Source of the DNA: Pseudomonas sp. IPO3778
Lineage (GTDB): Bacteria; Pseudomonadota; Gammaproteobacteria; Pseudomonadales; Pseudomonadaceae
DNA: 40,195 nt
Direction: 5' to 3'
NCBI RefSeq assembly: GCF_013386825.1
Contig: NZ_JACARC010000001.1
Span: forward strand, 1-40,195
The position numbers were made by a program, and so were the translations under genes. The stretch's first letter is position 1. Every line of letters starts with the position of its first letter. Shown piece by piece: positions 17,306 to 26,767 of the stretch. The notes below the pieces were generated by a model that made no database searches, was not told the origin of the DNA, and saw nothing but the letters and a program-made list of their open reading frames with translations.

Positions 17306-20300
17306 ATGCTTAATCCAGGCAACGTCTCCACGCCACCCCCCTTCCACCCCGCGCTGACGGCGCGCTTGACCGATCACACCGTTGAACCGACCGACGGGCC
17401 ACCGTCGACGAATCCGCCCGCCGACGAACAGCCTGCAATCGCCCCTGGCCAGACCCCCCCCCGGCACACCTCGACACCCGGCCTCAACGCCGCGTTGGGC
17501 GACAACCAGAACTGGCAAACCCTGGGTAAAAAACTCAACGAAATCGCCCAGCGCCTGGGGGAAAACGCCACCCCCGGCGCGGTGCTGGCTGCGCTGCGCA
17601 GTACCCCCATGGATATTCACCCCGACTCCTCCTACCCCATGGAGGCCGGCCATGCCGTCACCCTGGACCGGTTTATTACCGCCAAGGGCTTGCCGTTGCC
17701 CAGGAGCCATTTTCACCTGACAGGTCTTGCTCACTCGGTAAGCGACAGGGCCCTGCAACACCCGCTCGGTGACTGGGGGGGTGGTTTGTCCTGGCCCATT
17801 CCGTTAAGCCCCCAGGAGCAACGTACGGCGCGGGCCGCCGCCATCCGCTACCTCAGCGACCACCCGAACCCACCGCCAATGGGGCCCCGCCTCGGCGTGC
17901 TGGAATACCTGAACAGCTACCGGCCACTGTCCGGCGAGACCCTCCAGGACCCGGCCAAGGCGCTGGCGAGCATGGTGAATTCTGCCCGCGGGCACGCCAT
18001 GGGGCAGGCCCTGCAGACCCAAATGAACGGCGTTGCCACCGACAGCAGCGTGAATGACTACACCCTGGCGGCCATCCACTTGATGCTGGACCCGGAGTCG
18101 ATCGCCCACCCGCACCGCAACCGGGTGGCGGGTTTCGACCTGGCCCAGAAGAATCACTGGGGCAAACCGGCTTCGGCGGTGCTTGAAGGCCTGAGCAAAC
18201 ACCTGAGCGACTACGGTAAAACCAGCCCGGAGATGGCCAAGGTCGGCGCGTACCTCTTGCTCGCCAAAACGGCCCCCGAGTTCCTGGTCAAGGACATCCC
18301 CGACAGCGTCACCTACGGCAGCCAGACGTGGGTCAGCCTGGCGGTCGCGGCGGCGGCCATCGAGGCCCAGTCGCCGGGCAAAGTGCCGAACATGACCTTC
18401 GCCCAGGTCATGCAGGCGTCCGAGAGCGCCACGCTGAACGACCTTGGCATCACCCAACAGGCCCAGAAAGCAGCGTTGGTGGACTGGGGCGTGATCAACG
18501 GGATTCTGCCTCGCGCGGCCAACGACCATTACAGTGCCGACGACGTGGATCGGGTCAAAACCCTGTTCAATCAACAGATGGGCGCGCGCAAGAAGGCCTC
18601 CGAATTACTCTCGACCGAAATCCCCAGCCGCAAGGATATCGCCCTGGCCAAACTGAAAGAGCGGTTTGGCGACCAGCCGTATTTTGAAGACAAGGCCTTG
18701 ACGGTCGTGGACACCAGCACCCCCACCATCAGGCCGCTCTACGACCCCGACCGGTTACCCGTGGGCCCGCATTCGATGCTGGATATCGCCATGATGGGGT
18801 TGGATAACCTCCAGTGGAAAACCGTGGACCCCAACGATAAACAGTTGCCCCTGACGGAAATAAACGCCGGCCTTAAGCTCGGCGTAGGCACCGCATTCGA
18901 TGAACAGTTCACCCAGGCGATCCAGTCACTCAAGGACGGGATTGCCCCCATCCTCAGCCACCAGTTGACCCAGCAAACACTGGATGACAGGGCAATACTG
19001 GGGGACGGCAAAATCGAACTCTTTCAAACCCTGACCTCGACGTTAGGCACAGATTTCAAGTCCAAAACATCGCCTGTTCCCGATGACAAACTGCTGGTCA
19101 AAGCCACCCACCGCGATAAAAAGACGGGCGAAGATAAAGTGACCGCCTACGAAATCAGCCTCAGCGGTGGGGTCAAGCCGATCCTTCCGATTTTTGTGCA
19201 AGAGCGCAGTTGGCGCACCAGCAACCAGCAGCACGAGATCAAACCCTTTACGCCGACCAACGACTCGATAAAGAACAACCTGAGCCAGAGGCGCGACAAT
19301 GCACCGTCCCCACCTGAAGGCTTCTTCTCCGCCAGGACCCAGGCCCTGGCCCAGGCATTTGTCGAGCACCTGAATCTCGATGATAAAACGATCAAGGAGC
19401 AGGCCCGCGGCACCACGCCGCTGGACCAGCAGATGAAAAAAGACTGGGAAATAACCAACTTTTTCCTGGACCTGATTCCGCTTCGCTCAGCCATTGTCAA
19501 TTTCCAGCAGGGCAACTACGCCGACGGCGCGGCGGACCTGGCCATGGACGCCGTGGGTTTCCTCACCGCCGGCATCGGGGCGGCGGGCAAGGTGGCGAAG
19601 GTGGGAAGCAAGGCCATCAGCACCGCGGCCAAGGCCTTGAAAGTGGCCAGGATCATCGGCACCACCACCATCAGCGAGCTCAACCCGCTGGGTGGCCTGG
19701 ATGACCTGATCCTGGGCGGGTCCAGGCTGGTGGGCAAAGGCATTTCCAAAGGCGCCGAGGCGATCAATAAACTGCGGGGCGCAACGGGCGGTTATGACCT
19801 GTTGAAGGCAGTCAGCAGAGAGTATGGCGTCGCGGCAACGGGCACCCTCAAAGTCGCGGATCAATCCATAGAAGCAGGTGCCGTACTCAAAGAGGGTAAA
19901 TGGTATGCCTTTGATACCGACAAGATGCAGCCTTATGGCCAACCCCTCAAGGATTTCACCCCTGGTGTAAGGGCCATGGAGGGCCAAACGCTCAACCTTA
20001 ACTTAAGTGACTGGATTTATCAGAAGCTTGCAGGCGAAATTGCCCCTCCACCACCGTCCGGGATGCTGGGACGCTATGTCCCCAAAGACTTCCAGACTGC
20101 GTTGGAGAGAGCGAAACAGCCCAACAACGTGATGGACTATGAACTGGGTTACACCCTCGGAAAACCGGGCGATATTGTTGGTTACGACCCTGCACTGAGC
20201 ATTCCCGAACTCCAGGCACTCGCCTCGCAACGGTTCCTGTCGCACCGGGACGTCGGCACCTTGGCCAGGCAGATCGAAAGGGAAAAAGTAAAATTAAGCC

Positions 20301-20950
20301 AGGACGGGATTGGGTTGTTCCAGCGGGATGTGCAAGCGGCCGGCGGCACAGTGACGCCCATCTCGCAGGAGTATTACCTCAGTCAGGTTAATCTGGCCTC
20401 CGAGGGCGAGTGTGCGGGGATGGCCAACGCACTGGGGCTGGCGATTGAATCCGGAACCGAAAACACCTTCCTGGGCAACCTCTTCTCCGCCGCCTCCAAG
20501 CCAAAGGCAGCCAAGGAAGCCAGGTTCATTGGCGACCTGAACACCTTTCACAACAAGGTATCCAACAGCGAAACTTTTCACATGGGAAAACCCGTTAGAC
20601 AAGTGCCTTACCAGACGATCATTTCCGAACTGGCAAGCGCGCCCCCTGGAAAAACCCTCAGGATCGCCACCCAGGATCACGCGATACTGGCCGGGGTTAC
20701 GCTCAGGGATAACAAGCCCATGTGGTTCTATTTCGATCCAAATTTCGGGCTTGCCAAGTTTGACTCTGCACAATCCATGAGCGAAGGCCTGGAACGTACC
20801 TTAAATAAAGGAACCAGCCGTTTTCAGCTTCGGGCACATGGAACAACCCCTGGCGCCCCTGAATACCGGATCAGTGAGTTTGCAGGCAGTGACATGATGA
20901 CCCACCCCGATCGGCCGAGCCTTTCGCGCATGATATCCGAGGAGCTGTGA
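17306..20950 (+). CDS. Large effector/toxin paralogue with C58 protease domain
   Basis: About 1214 residues, homologous to the 5606-10351 product over the scaffold (for example GG.LSWP, GFDLA..HWGKP, TFAQVM, LIPLRSAI.NFQQGN) and the protease, but without the ART tail and with a shorter N-terminal region. The C58 triad is Cys1036 (EGECAGMA), His1125 (DHAILAG) and Asp1144 (YFDPNFG), with the same 89- and 19-residue spacings as in the paralogue. The first 22 residues have no acid and are rich in Pro, Ser and Thr. ATG 17306 is chosen with AAGG nine bases upstream; the frame is open back to a TTG at 17129, but that stretch has no homology to the paralogue. A hydrophobic segment lies near 720-780. 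It is probably a secreted protease effector; target and export route are unknown. Confidence 0.78.
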   Translation: MLNPGNVSTPPPFHPALTARLTDHTVEPTDGPPSTNPPADEQPAIAPGQTPPRHTSTPGLNAALGDNQNWQTLGKKLNEIAQRLGENATPGAVLAALRSTPMDIHPDSSYPMEAGHAVTLDRFITAKGLPLPRSHFHLTGLAHSVSDRALQHPLGDWGGGLSWPIPLSPQEQRTARAAAIRYLSDHPNPPPMGPRLGVLEYLNSYRPLSGETLQDPAKALASMVNSARGHAMGQALQTQMNGVATDSSVNDYTLAAIHLMLDPESIAHPHRNRVAGFDLAQKNHWGKPASAVLEGLSKHLSDYGKTSPEMAKVGAYLLLAKTAPEFLVKDIPDSVTYGSQTWVSLAVAAAAIEAQSPGKVPNMTFAQVMQASESATLNDLGITQQAQKAALVDWGVINGILPRAANDHYSADDVDRVKTLFNQQMGARKKASELLSTEIPSRKDIALAKLKERFGDQPYFEDKALTVVDTSTPTIRPLYDPDRLPVGPHSMLDIAMMGLDNLQWKTVDPNDKQLPLTEINAGLKLGVGTAFDEQFTQAIQSLKDGIAPILSHQLTQQTLDDRAILGDGKIELFQTLTSTLGTDFKSKTSPVPDDKLLVKATHRDKKTGEDKVTAYEISLSGGVKPILPIFVQERSWRTSNQQHEIKPFTPTNDSIKNNLSQRRDNAPSPPEGFFSARTQALAQAFVEHLNLDDKTIKEQARGTTPLDQQMKKDWEITNFFLDLIPLRSAIVNFQQGNYADGAADLAMDAVGFLTAGIGAAGKVAKVGSKAISTAAKALKVARIIGTTTISELNPLGGLDDLILGGSRLVGKGISKGAEAINKLRGATGGYDLLKAVSREYGVAATGTLKVADQSIEAGAVLKEGKWYAFDTDKMQPYGQPLKDFTPGVRAMEGQTLNLNLSDWIYQKLAGEIAPPPPSGMLGRYVPKDFQTALERAKQPNNVMDYELGYTLGKPGDIVGYDPALSIPELQALASQRFLSHRDVGTLARQIEREKVKLSQDGIGLFQRDVQAAGGTVTPISQEYYLSQVNLASEGECAGMANALGLAIESGTENTFLGNLFSAASKPKAAKEARFIGDLNTFHNKVSNSETFHMGKPVRQVPYQTIISELASAPPGKTLRIATQDHAILAGVTLRDNKPMWFYFDPNFGLAKFDSAQSMSEGLERTLNKGTSRFQLRAHGTTPGAPEYRISEFAGSDMMTHPDRPSLSRMISEEL

Positions 20951-20984
20951 CGCCTTTGAACTGATGCGAAGCGCGCGTTGCAAG

Positions 20985-21005
20985 GCTGCTCCCTGAAGGA
21001 GCAGC
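20985..21005 (+). terminator. Terminator-like hairpin after second effector
   Basis: GCTGCTCC, loop CTGAA, GGAGCAGC: a perfect 8-bp stem 35 bases after the stop codon. It is followed by TTGCC rather than a T-run, so it may terminate poorly or only protect the transcript end. Confidence 0.4.
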
Positions 21006-21070
21006 TTGCCGCCCTACAGCATTTAGTGACCCCGGGGGACATTCCCGTCACAATACCCACCCTGTTTCGG

Positions 21071-21098
21071 GAACTTGCCGAGATTGACGCGACTCATT
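21071..21098 (+). promoter_or_regulatory. Possible AlgU/RpoE-type promoter of orphan receiver
   Basis: GAACTT at 21071-21076 equals the -35 consensus of AlgU (sigma-22/RpoE) promoters; 17 bases later comes TCATT, a partial match to the usual TCTGA-like -10. The predicted start would leave a leader of roughly 50 bases before ATG 21157. The -10 match is weak. Confidence 0.3.
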
Positions 21099-21156
21099 AG
21101 AGGATGGTCTTTCAACCGATCAAGACCTGTACCTCCACTTCTCGGGAACCCTTACT

Positions 21157-21513
21157 ATGTCCGCCGCCTCCACCATCCTAGTAGTCGAAGACGATGCCAT
21201 CGTGCGCATGCTGATCGTCGATGTCCTCGAAGAGCTGGAGTTCCAGGTGCTTGAAGCGCCAGACGCTGAAAAAGCCCTGGACATCGTCAACGACACCTCG
21301 CAGACCATCGACCTGATGATGACTGACCACGGCCTGCCGGGCATGAGTGGCGTGGAGCTGGCTAACAAGGCCCGGGCACTGAGACCCGCCCTGCCGATTC
21401 TGTTCGCCAGTGGCTATGCCGAAAACATCGATGTTCCGGCCGGCACTCAGGTGATTGCCAAACCCTTCTCGATTGATCAATTGCGCGACAAAGTAAAATC
21501 AATGCTGGCCTGA
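21157..21513 (+). CDS. Orphan single-domain response regulator
   Basis: 118 residues, a complete receiver and nothing else: Asp12-Asp13 (VVEDD), acceptor Asp57 (LMMTDHGLPGMSG), Ser85 (FASGYAEN) and Lys102 (IAKPF). It is close in style to the receiver at the C-terminus of the kinase at 3796-5466 (LPGMNG, TGYAEH, TKPF), so it may be a partner of FixL-type kinases in this block. It has no DNA-binding domain. It stands alone downstream of the second large effector; a GAACTT box at 21071 may drive it. Confidence 0.88.
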   Translation: MSAASTILVVEDDAIVRMLIVDVLEELEFQVLEAPDAEKALDIVNDTSQTIDLMMTDHGLPGMSGVELANKARALRPALPILFASGYAENIDVPAGTQVIAKPFSIDQLRDKVKSMLA

Positions 21514-21659
21514 TGCTAGCCACCTCAATACAACGCAACACCTGCGGCCACTCAACCCGTTTGCGTGGCTCAACCCTCCCTGTGACTGCCTGCGCACAAA
21601 CTAATTAATTCTTTCGTCGCCCTGGCTAGTCTGAATTTTGCTGCTAGCTTCAAACGACA

Positions 21660-21688
21660 TGTCCTACAAGAAATAGTAAAAAAGGACA
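21660..21688. promoter_or_regulatory. Spaced dyad TGTCCT-N17-AGGACA
   Basis: Inverted hexamers TGTCCT (21660-21665) and AGGACA (21683-21688) surround an A-rich centre, 60 bases before the first gene of the exported-protein run. The spacing is possible for an operator or a hairpin. The 234-base gap that holds it shows nothing else I can name. Confidence 0.25.
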
Positions 21689-21747
21689 GCCCGAAGGTTC
21701 GCATTCGTCGGCCACCGGGTACGTCACCAGGGAATTGGGGAGTGGTC

Positions 21748-22539
21748 ATGTTCAGGTCATCGTATCTTCCGGCATTCGTGCTGGCTTCTTCTGTGTTGCC
21801 CATGCTCCCGGCTTTTGCCGATAACGCCGAGACCGCCAACAAGAGCAACAACCCCCTGAACCTCGCGCCGGGCGCGAACCTGCAGGATTACTACACCCCC
21901 AGGCTTTTCGACAGCAACGCCCACACCAATGACACGTTGCTGCGCGGCACATTACCGGTCGCACCCTCGGACTTTATCGGTGTGCCTCAGCTATTGCGCG
22001 CCACCCTGCCCATCAGCACCCGCCCCGATCCCCACAGCGGCTACAGCACCGGGATTGGCGACCTGAACCTGTTCGATATCTTCCTGCTCAAGACCGACGG
22101 CGTGCAATTGGGCATCGGCCCACAGATCACCGCACCCACTGCCGAACACGATGAGCTGGGTACCGGCAAATGGCAGGCGGGCCTTGCGGCAATCGCCATC
22201 GATTCATCGCCCCGTGGCCTACTGGGCGCACTGGTGCAGTACCAAAGCTCGTTTGCCGGGGATCGCGACCGGGCCCATGTGGAAAGCGCCACCTTCCAGC
22301 CCTTTATCATTCATAACCTGCCCAAGGGCTGGTACCTGCGCTCCACCGGCACCTGGACCTTCGACCTGAAGAACGACACCCATTACATCCCCATTGGTTT
22401 CGGTGCCGGCAAGGCCTGGAAAGCCGGGACCAATATCCTCAACGCCTATATCGAACCGCAGTGGACCGTGGCCCGCAAAGGCGATGGCCTGCCGCAGTTC
22501 ACCCTGTTTGCCGGGATTAACGTGACGTTCGGAAAATAA
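21748..22539 (+). CDS. Exported beta-barrel protein, MetA/phenol-degradation type
   Basis: 263 residues with a Sec signal peptide ending about residue 24 (LPAFADNAE). The mature part shows alternating amphipathic strands and the motif GIGDLNLFDIFLL followed by GPQITAPTAEHDELGTGKWQAG, characteristic of the putative outer-membrane 'MetA-pathway of phenol degradation' family (PF13557-like). I chose ATG 21748 with GGGGAG five bases upstream rather than the GTG two codons earlier. It starts a co-directional run of exported proteins and lies 63 bases before the DUF1254 gene. Outer-membrane transport of small organic compounds is likely, but the substrate is unknown. Confidence 0.78.
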   Translation: MFRSSYLPAFVLASSVLPMLPAFADNAETANKSNNPLNLAPGANLQDYYTPRLFDSNAHTNDTLLRGTLPVAPSDFIGVPQLLRATLPISTRPDPHSGYSTGIGDLNLFDIFLLKTDGVQLGIGPQITAPTAEHDELGTGKWQAGLAAIAIDSSPRGLLGALVQYQSSFAGDRDRAHVESATFQPFIIHNLPKGWYLRSTGTWTFDLKNDTHYIPIGFGAGKAWKAGTNILNAYIEPQWTVARKGDGLPQFTLFAGINVTFGK

Positions 22540-22602
22540 AACGGGAAACTCCACACCGTCACCCCACCAACCCGGTACAGAGTTTAGGAAGGACGCAACA
22601 AC

Positions 22603-24003
22603 ATGATCAAAAAACCGACGCGCTTGCTGTTGGCGAGCCTCTCGATTCTCATGAGCACCGGCGCCTGGGCCGACTTCACGGCCACGCCGAGTGAAGCCCG
22701 GGCCATCGCCAAGGAAGCCTACCTCTATGGCTTCCCCGTGGTGGAGATGTACAAGACCCTCTACACCCAGGCCGTCGACAAGACCGGGCCGAACTACAAG
22801 GCACCGTTCAACCATATCGGCAACAGCGCCCAGGTGTTCACACCGAAAGACACCGCCTTTGTCACCCCCAACTCCGACACGCCCTACTCCTTCGTGTGGC
22901 TGGACCTGCGCGCCGAGCCGGTGGTGCTGACACTGCCGAAGATCGAAGACAACCGCTACTACTCGGTGCAGTTGATCGACCTCTATACCCAGAACTTCGG
23001 CTACCTGGGCACCCGCAGCACCGGCAACAACGGCGGGCACTACATGATCGCCGGCCCCAACTGGAAAGGTCAGCAGCCCACCAACATCGACCGTGTGGTG
23101 TACAGCGAAAGCAACATCGCCTACGCGCTGTACCGCACGCAGTTGTTCGATGACAAGGACCTGGCCAAGGTCAAGCAGATCCAGAGCGGTTATAAGGTCC
23201 AGACCCTCAGCAACTATGTGAACCAGCCAAAACCCGTCAAGCCGCCGAAGATTGCGTGGCCCAAGCCCACGCCCACCATGAGCGACAGCATCCACCTGTT
23301 CCGCTACCTGAACTTCATGCTGGGCTACGCCGCTCCCCAGGACAGTGAAAAGGACGTGCTCGCGCGTTTTGCCAAGATCGGTGTCGAGGCCGGCAAGCCC
23401 TTTGATCTCAAGGCCCTGACGGCTGAGCAACGCAAGGCGCTGGAAGACGGGATTGCCGACGGCAAGGCCGAATTTGCCGCCTTCAAGAAAGACAAGGTCG
23501 ACACCCATCAGGTGTCCAGCGGTGACCTGTTCGGCAACCGCGATCACTTGCAGAACAACTACCTGTACCGCTACGCCGGCGCCAACATGGGCATTTTCGG
23601 CAACTCCACCGATGAAGCCGCCTACCTGAGCTACTTCGTCGACAGCGAGGGCAAACCGGCCAACGGTGCGCGCCACAGCTACACCCTTCACTTCGACAAG
23701 GGCCAACTGCCACCGGCCGACGCCTTCTGGTCGCTGACCATGTACGACGCCAAGACCAAGCTGCTGGTGCCCAACCTGAAGAAGCGCTACCTGCTCAACT
23801 CGCGGATGTTGCCCAACTTCAAACTTGACGCTGACGGCGGCCTGACGCTGCTGGTTGCCCATCACGAGCCACCGAAATCCGAGCAAAGCAATTGGCTGCC
23901 GGCCCCTCCGGGTCCGTTTTACGCCGTGCTGCGCATTTACCTGCCCAAGCCTGAAGTGGGTAACGGCCAGTGGAAGCTGCCACCGCTCACACCGATCAAA
24001 TAG
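22603..24003 (+). CDS. DUF1254/DUF1214 exported protein
   Basis: 466 residues with a signal peptide cleaved near residue 24 (GAWADFTA). The region about 30-170 has the DUF1254 pattern (AYLYGFPVVEMYKTLY, TPNSDTPYSFVWLDLR, YYSVQLIDLYTQNFGYLG) and about 340-450 the DUF1214 pattern (YTLHFDKGQLPPADAFWSLT, ending PAPPGPFYAVLRIYLPKP). The biochemical role of these paired domains is not established to my knowledge. The ribosome site AGGAAGGA precedes ATG 22603. It sits among three barrel-type outer-membrane proteins, which suggests a periplasmic partner in uptake or handling of an organic compound. Confidence 0.88.
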   Translation: MIKKPTRLLLASLSILMSTGAWADFTATPSEARAIAKEAYLYGFPVVEMYKTLYTQAVDKTGPNYKAPFNHIGNSAQVFTPKDTAFVTPNSDTPYSFVWLDLRAEPVVLTLPKIEDNRYYSVQLIDLYTQNFGYLGTRSTGNNGGHYMIAGPNWKGQQPTNIDRVVYSESNIAYALYRTQLFDDKDLAKVKQIQSGYKVQTLSNYVNQPKPVKPPKIAWPKPTPTMSDSIHLFRYLNFMLGYAAPQDSEKDVLARFAKIGVEAGKPFDLKALTAEQRKALEDGIADGKAEFAAFKKDKVDTHQVSSGDLFGNRDHLQNNYLYRYAGANMGIFGNSTDEAAYLSYFVDSEGKPANGARHSYTLHFDKGQLPPADAFWSLTMYDAKTKLLVPNLKKRYLLNSRMLPNFKLDADGGLTLLVAHHEPPKSEQSNWLPAPPGPFYAVLRIYLPKPEVGNGQWKLPPLTPIK

Positions 24004-24062
24004 CGCCTGATCCAGTAGCACCGCTGCACCCCTGACATCAGGCATTTACAAGGAGTAGAGCC

Positions 24063-24968
24063 ATGGTTTCACGTAGTCAATTGAGTGCGTTTACCGCTGC
24101 CACGCTGGCACTGATGCCAGGGATAGGGTTTGCCGACAATGCCAGGGATTGGCAGAACACCCCCAAGGATTTGAACCTGGTGTTCGGCTACTACAACCGG
24201 GTCGACACCAACACCCCGATCGACACCACGCTGCCGATCACCGGCCTGTCGTTGAATGCCGACCTCTACCTGTTCCGCTACGCCCGTTCGTTCGACATCG
24301 ACGGGCGCAATACCGCGATCCAGTTTATCCAGCCTTACGCCGATGTTTCGGCGTCCTTCGACAACGCACAGTTTTTCAGCGGCACCAAGCACAACGGTGG
24401 CATGGGTGATACGCAGGTGGTGTTTGCCCATAACATCTTCGGCGGCCCCGCACTCAGCGCCGAGGAGTTTGCCAGCTGGAAGCCCGAGACATTCCTCACC
24501 GGCGCGCTGTGGGTGACGATGCCCACGGGCGACTATGACAAGGACCGCATCATCAACATCGGCTCCAACCGTTGGGTGTTCAAGCCGGAACTGGCCTTCG
24601 GTACGCCGATCGGCCCGACCTGGCTGGAGATCAATACCTATGTGTCGCTGTTTGGCGCCAACAAGGATTACCACGGCGACAGCAAGCTGGATCAAAAGCC
24701 GCTGTATGCCATCGAAGGTCACTACAGCTACACCATCAACCGCGCCCTCTGGGTCTCCCTGGACGCCACTTACAACCGAGGCGGCGAAAGCAAGATCGAC
24801 GGCGACTGGCAAGACAACAAGCAGGAAAACGGCCTGCTGGGCGCCAGCCTGGGTTTTATGCTGTCACCGCAATTTGGCGGCCTGATCGCCTATAACGACA
24901 CGGTTTCCGAGCGCACCGGTTCGCCGGATGTAAACACCTGGACCTTCCGCCTGCAGTACGTCTGGTGA
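24063..24968 (+). CDS. Outer-membrane MetA/phenol-type transporter-like barrel
   Basis: 301 residues with a signal peptide (SQLSAFTAATLALMPGIGFA) cleaved near residue 25. Strand-rich mature protein: GLSLNADLYLFRYARSFDI, GGMGDTQVVFAHNIFGGP, TGALWVTMPTGDYDKDR, and a final strand ending in LQYVW, an aromatic C-terminus typical of barrels assembled by BamA. It matches the PF13557-type family ('transporter'). A good ribosome site, AAGGAG, lies before ATG 24063. The next gene's GTG start overlaps the stop (GTGA), so the two barrels are co-translated. Confidence 0.82.
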   Translation: MVSRSQLSAFTAATLALMPGIGFADNARDWQNTPKDLNLVFGYYNRVDTNTPIDTTLPITGLSLNADLYLFRYARSFDIDGRNTAIQFIQPYADVSASFDNAQFFSGTKHNGGMGDTQVVFAHNIFGGPALSAEEFASWKPETFLTGALWVTMPTGDYDKDRIINIGSNRWVFKPELAFGTPIGPTWLEINTYVSLFGANKDYHGDSKLDQKPLYAIEGHYSYTINRALWVSLDATYNRGGESKIDGDWQDNKQENGLLGASLGFMLSPQFGGLIAYNDTVSERTGSPDVNTWTFRLQYVW

Positions 24969-26002
24969 ACAGCGTGCGCTACGCAGCGCTCTATGCCGGG
25001 TTACTCGGCAGTGTCGGGGTGTCTGCCGCCAACCTGCCGGACCTGGGCACTGGCGCCGGCCCGGTTGCCAAGGCCGACGCCGAGACCTGTCACCGCCTGC
25101 AACAGGACTTTGATATCGACCTCAAGCAGGTGGTCAAGGCCGGCTGCGAGCCCTCCACCGAGCAGATCGCCAAACTGATGGACAACCCGGTGGGCAACCT
25201 GGTGCTGCTGTTCAATCAGTTCGACTACAGCGCGCTCAAGGGCCCCCATAGCAACGGCACCCGTTACCTGGGCAAATACAGCTTCATGCCCACCTTCCCG
25301 ATTTCCCTCGGTGAAGACTGGAACCTGATCAACCGCCTGCCCATCAGCTACGTCAGCGCACCGGTCAACCAGAAGGCCGGCGACCTCGTGGGCATGAGCC
25401 CCTATGGCGTGCTGACCGACCGGGATTTCGCTTCGGTGGTCAACGACCCGTTCGACCGCACCTCGGGCTTCGGCGACCTGGCCTATGTAGGCGTGTTCTC
25501 GCCCAAGCAACCGATCCGCTTTGCCAACGGCGGCAAGATGGTCTGGGGGTTTGGCCCGACGGCGATGTTCCCTACCGCTGAAAAGGACGTACTGGGCACC
25601 GGCAAGTATTCCCTGGGCCCGGCCTTCGTAGCGGCTTATCTGGGTGAAGACTGGACCTTGGGGGTGTTTCCCCAGCACTGGTGGTCGGTGGGCGGGGATG
25701 CCCGGCGCAAGGACGTGAGCCTGACCAATATCCAGTACTTCATCCAGCGCAACATTCCGGGCCCCAGCCAATGGCGGGTGGGCATGACGCCCAATGTCAC
25801 CGTCAACTGGAAGGCCGAAGGCGGCAACAAGGTCAACTTCCCCATCGGCCTGGGTGCCGGGCGCATCGTGTACTTCGGCAAGCTACCGGTGCGCATTTCC
25901 GGCGAGGTGCAGTACTCGGTGATTCACGCCGACGACCTGATCAGCAGCCGCTGGAATTTCCGCCTGTCGTTTATCCCGGTGATCCCGACTTTCATGCTTT
26001 GA
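24965..26002 (+). CDS. Second outer-membrane barrel, coupled to upstream one
   Basis: 345 residues from a GTG start overlapping the previous stop by four bases. The signal peptide ends near residue 22 (VGVSAANLPD). A short N-terminal region with two cysteines (TCHRLQQDFD, AGCEPSTEQ) precedes a barrel with the family patterns SGFGDLAYVGVFSPK and GPTAMFPTAEKDVLGTGKYSLGPAF, closely resembling the GTGKWQAG segment of the 21748 gene. A neuromedin-like or MetA-type transporter annotation would be usual. The Cys-containing plug-like N-terminus is not present in its two neighbours. Confidence 0.78.
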   Translation: MNSVRYAALYAGLLGSVGVSAANLPDLGTGAGPVAKADAETCHRLQQDFDIDLKQVVKAGCEPSTEQIAKLMDNPVGNLVLLFNQFDYSALKGPHSNGTRYLGKYSFMPTFPISLGEDWNLINRLPISYVSAPVNQKAGDLVGMSPYGVLTDRDFASVVNDPFDRTSGFGDLAYVGVFSPKQPIRFANGGKMVWGFGPTAMFPTAEKDVLGTGKYSLGPAFVAAYLGEDWTLGVFPQHWWSVGGDARRKDVSLTNIQYFIQRNIPGPSQWRVGMTPNVTVNWKAEGGNKVNFPIGLGAGRIVYFGKLPVRISGEVQYSVIHADDLISSRWNFRLSFIPVIPTFML

Positions 26003-26014
26003 ACGAGGTGCGCC

Positions 26015-26767
26015 ATGCGCAGTTTCCATTGCACACGCGTGTTGTTGATCGGCCTGATATTCAGCGCCCCTGCCGCGGCCTGGGCCGACGAACTCGAACC
26101 CAAGGCCCTGACCGCCCTGGAGCAGATGGGCGGCTACCTGCGCAGCCTGCAGCAGTTCCGTATCGACGCCCACAGCCACACCGACCAGGTGCTGGATAAC
26201 GGCCAGACCATCGAGTTCAGCCACCAGACCCGCCTTGCCGCGATGCAGCCGGACAAGCTGCACGTCTCGGTGGAAAGCGACGGTGAGCGGCGCAGCCTGT
26301 TCTACAACGGCAAACGCTTCACCCTGTACGACAGCCGCAGCGGCTACTTCGCCAACCAGGCGGCCCCGGCGAACATCGGCGGGCTGCTGGATCAGCTGAA
26401 CGAACGCTATGGCATCGAGTTGCCCCTGGCCGACCTGTTCCGCTGGAACCCCGGCACCGCCAAGGAAGTAGGCATCAGCAACGCCGTGCTGATCGGCAGC
26501 GAAACCATCGACGGCCAGACCTGCACCCATTACGCCTACCGCCAACCGGACATCGACTGGCAACTGTGGATTCGCCAGGGCCCGCAACCGTTGCCCTGCC
26601 GGCTGGTGATCAGCCGCCGCGACACCGCCGAACACCCCCGGCACAGCGTCAACTACCTGTGGCAACTCAACAGCCCGCCCAAGCCGGCGGACTTCGAGTT
26701 CAGCCCACCGGCCGGCGCCCGTGCGGTACCCCTGCAACAGTTGGAGCCTCAGGGAGAACAGCCATGA
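26015..26767 (+). CDS. DUF2092 periplasmic protein
   Basis: 250 residues with a signal peptide (VLLIGLIFSAPAAAWADE). The mature protein has the DUF2092 pattern: ALEQMGGYLRSLQQFRIDAHSHTD, RLAAMQPDKLHVSVESDGE, LFYNGKRFTLYD and DGQTCTHYAYRQPDIDWQLWI. The family is thought to adopt a LolA-like fold that binds hydrophobic ligands; this is general knowledge, not shown here. GAGG precedes ATG 26015, only 12 bases after the barrel gene, and the stop overlaps the next start (ATGA), so it belongs to the same operon. It may shuttle a lipid-like substrate across the periplasm. Confidence 0.82.
   Translation: MRSFHCTRVLLIGLIFSAPAAAWADELEPKALTALEQMGGYLRSLQQFRIDAHSHTDQVLDNGQTIEFSHQTRLAAMQPDKLHVSVESDGERRSLFYNGKRFTLYDSRSGYFANQAAPANIGGLLDQLNERYGIELPLADLFRWNPGTAKEVGISNAVLIGSETIDGQTCTHYAYRQPDIDWQLWIRQGPQPLPCRLVISRRDTAEHPRHSVNYLWQLNSPPKPADFEFSPPAGARAVPLQQLEPQGEQP

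Noticed and set aside
22219..24045. 608-codon minus-strand frame across the DUF1254 gene
   Set aside because: Antisense shadow of a recognisable gene with a signal peptide and known domains on the plus strand.
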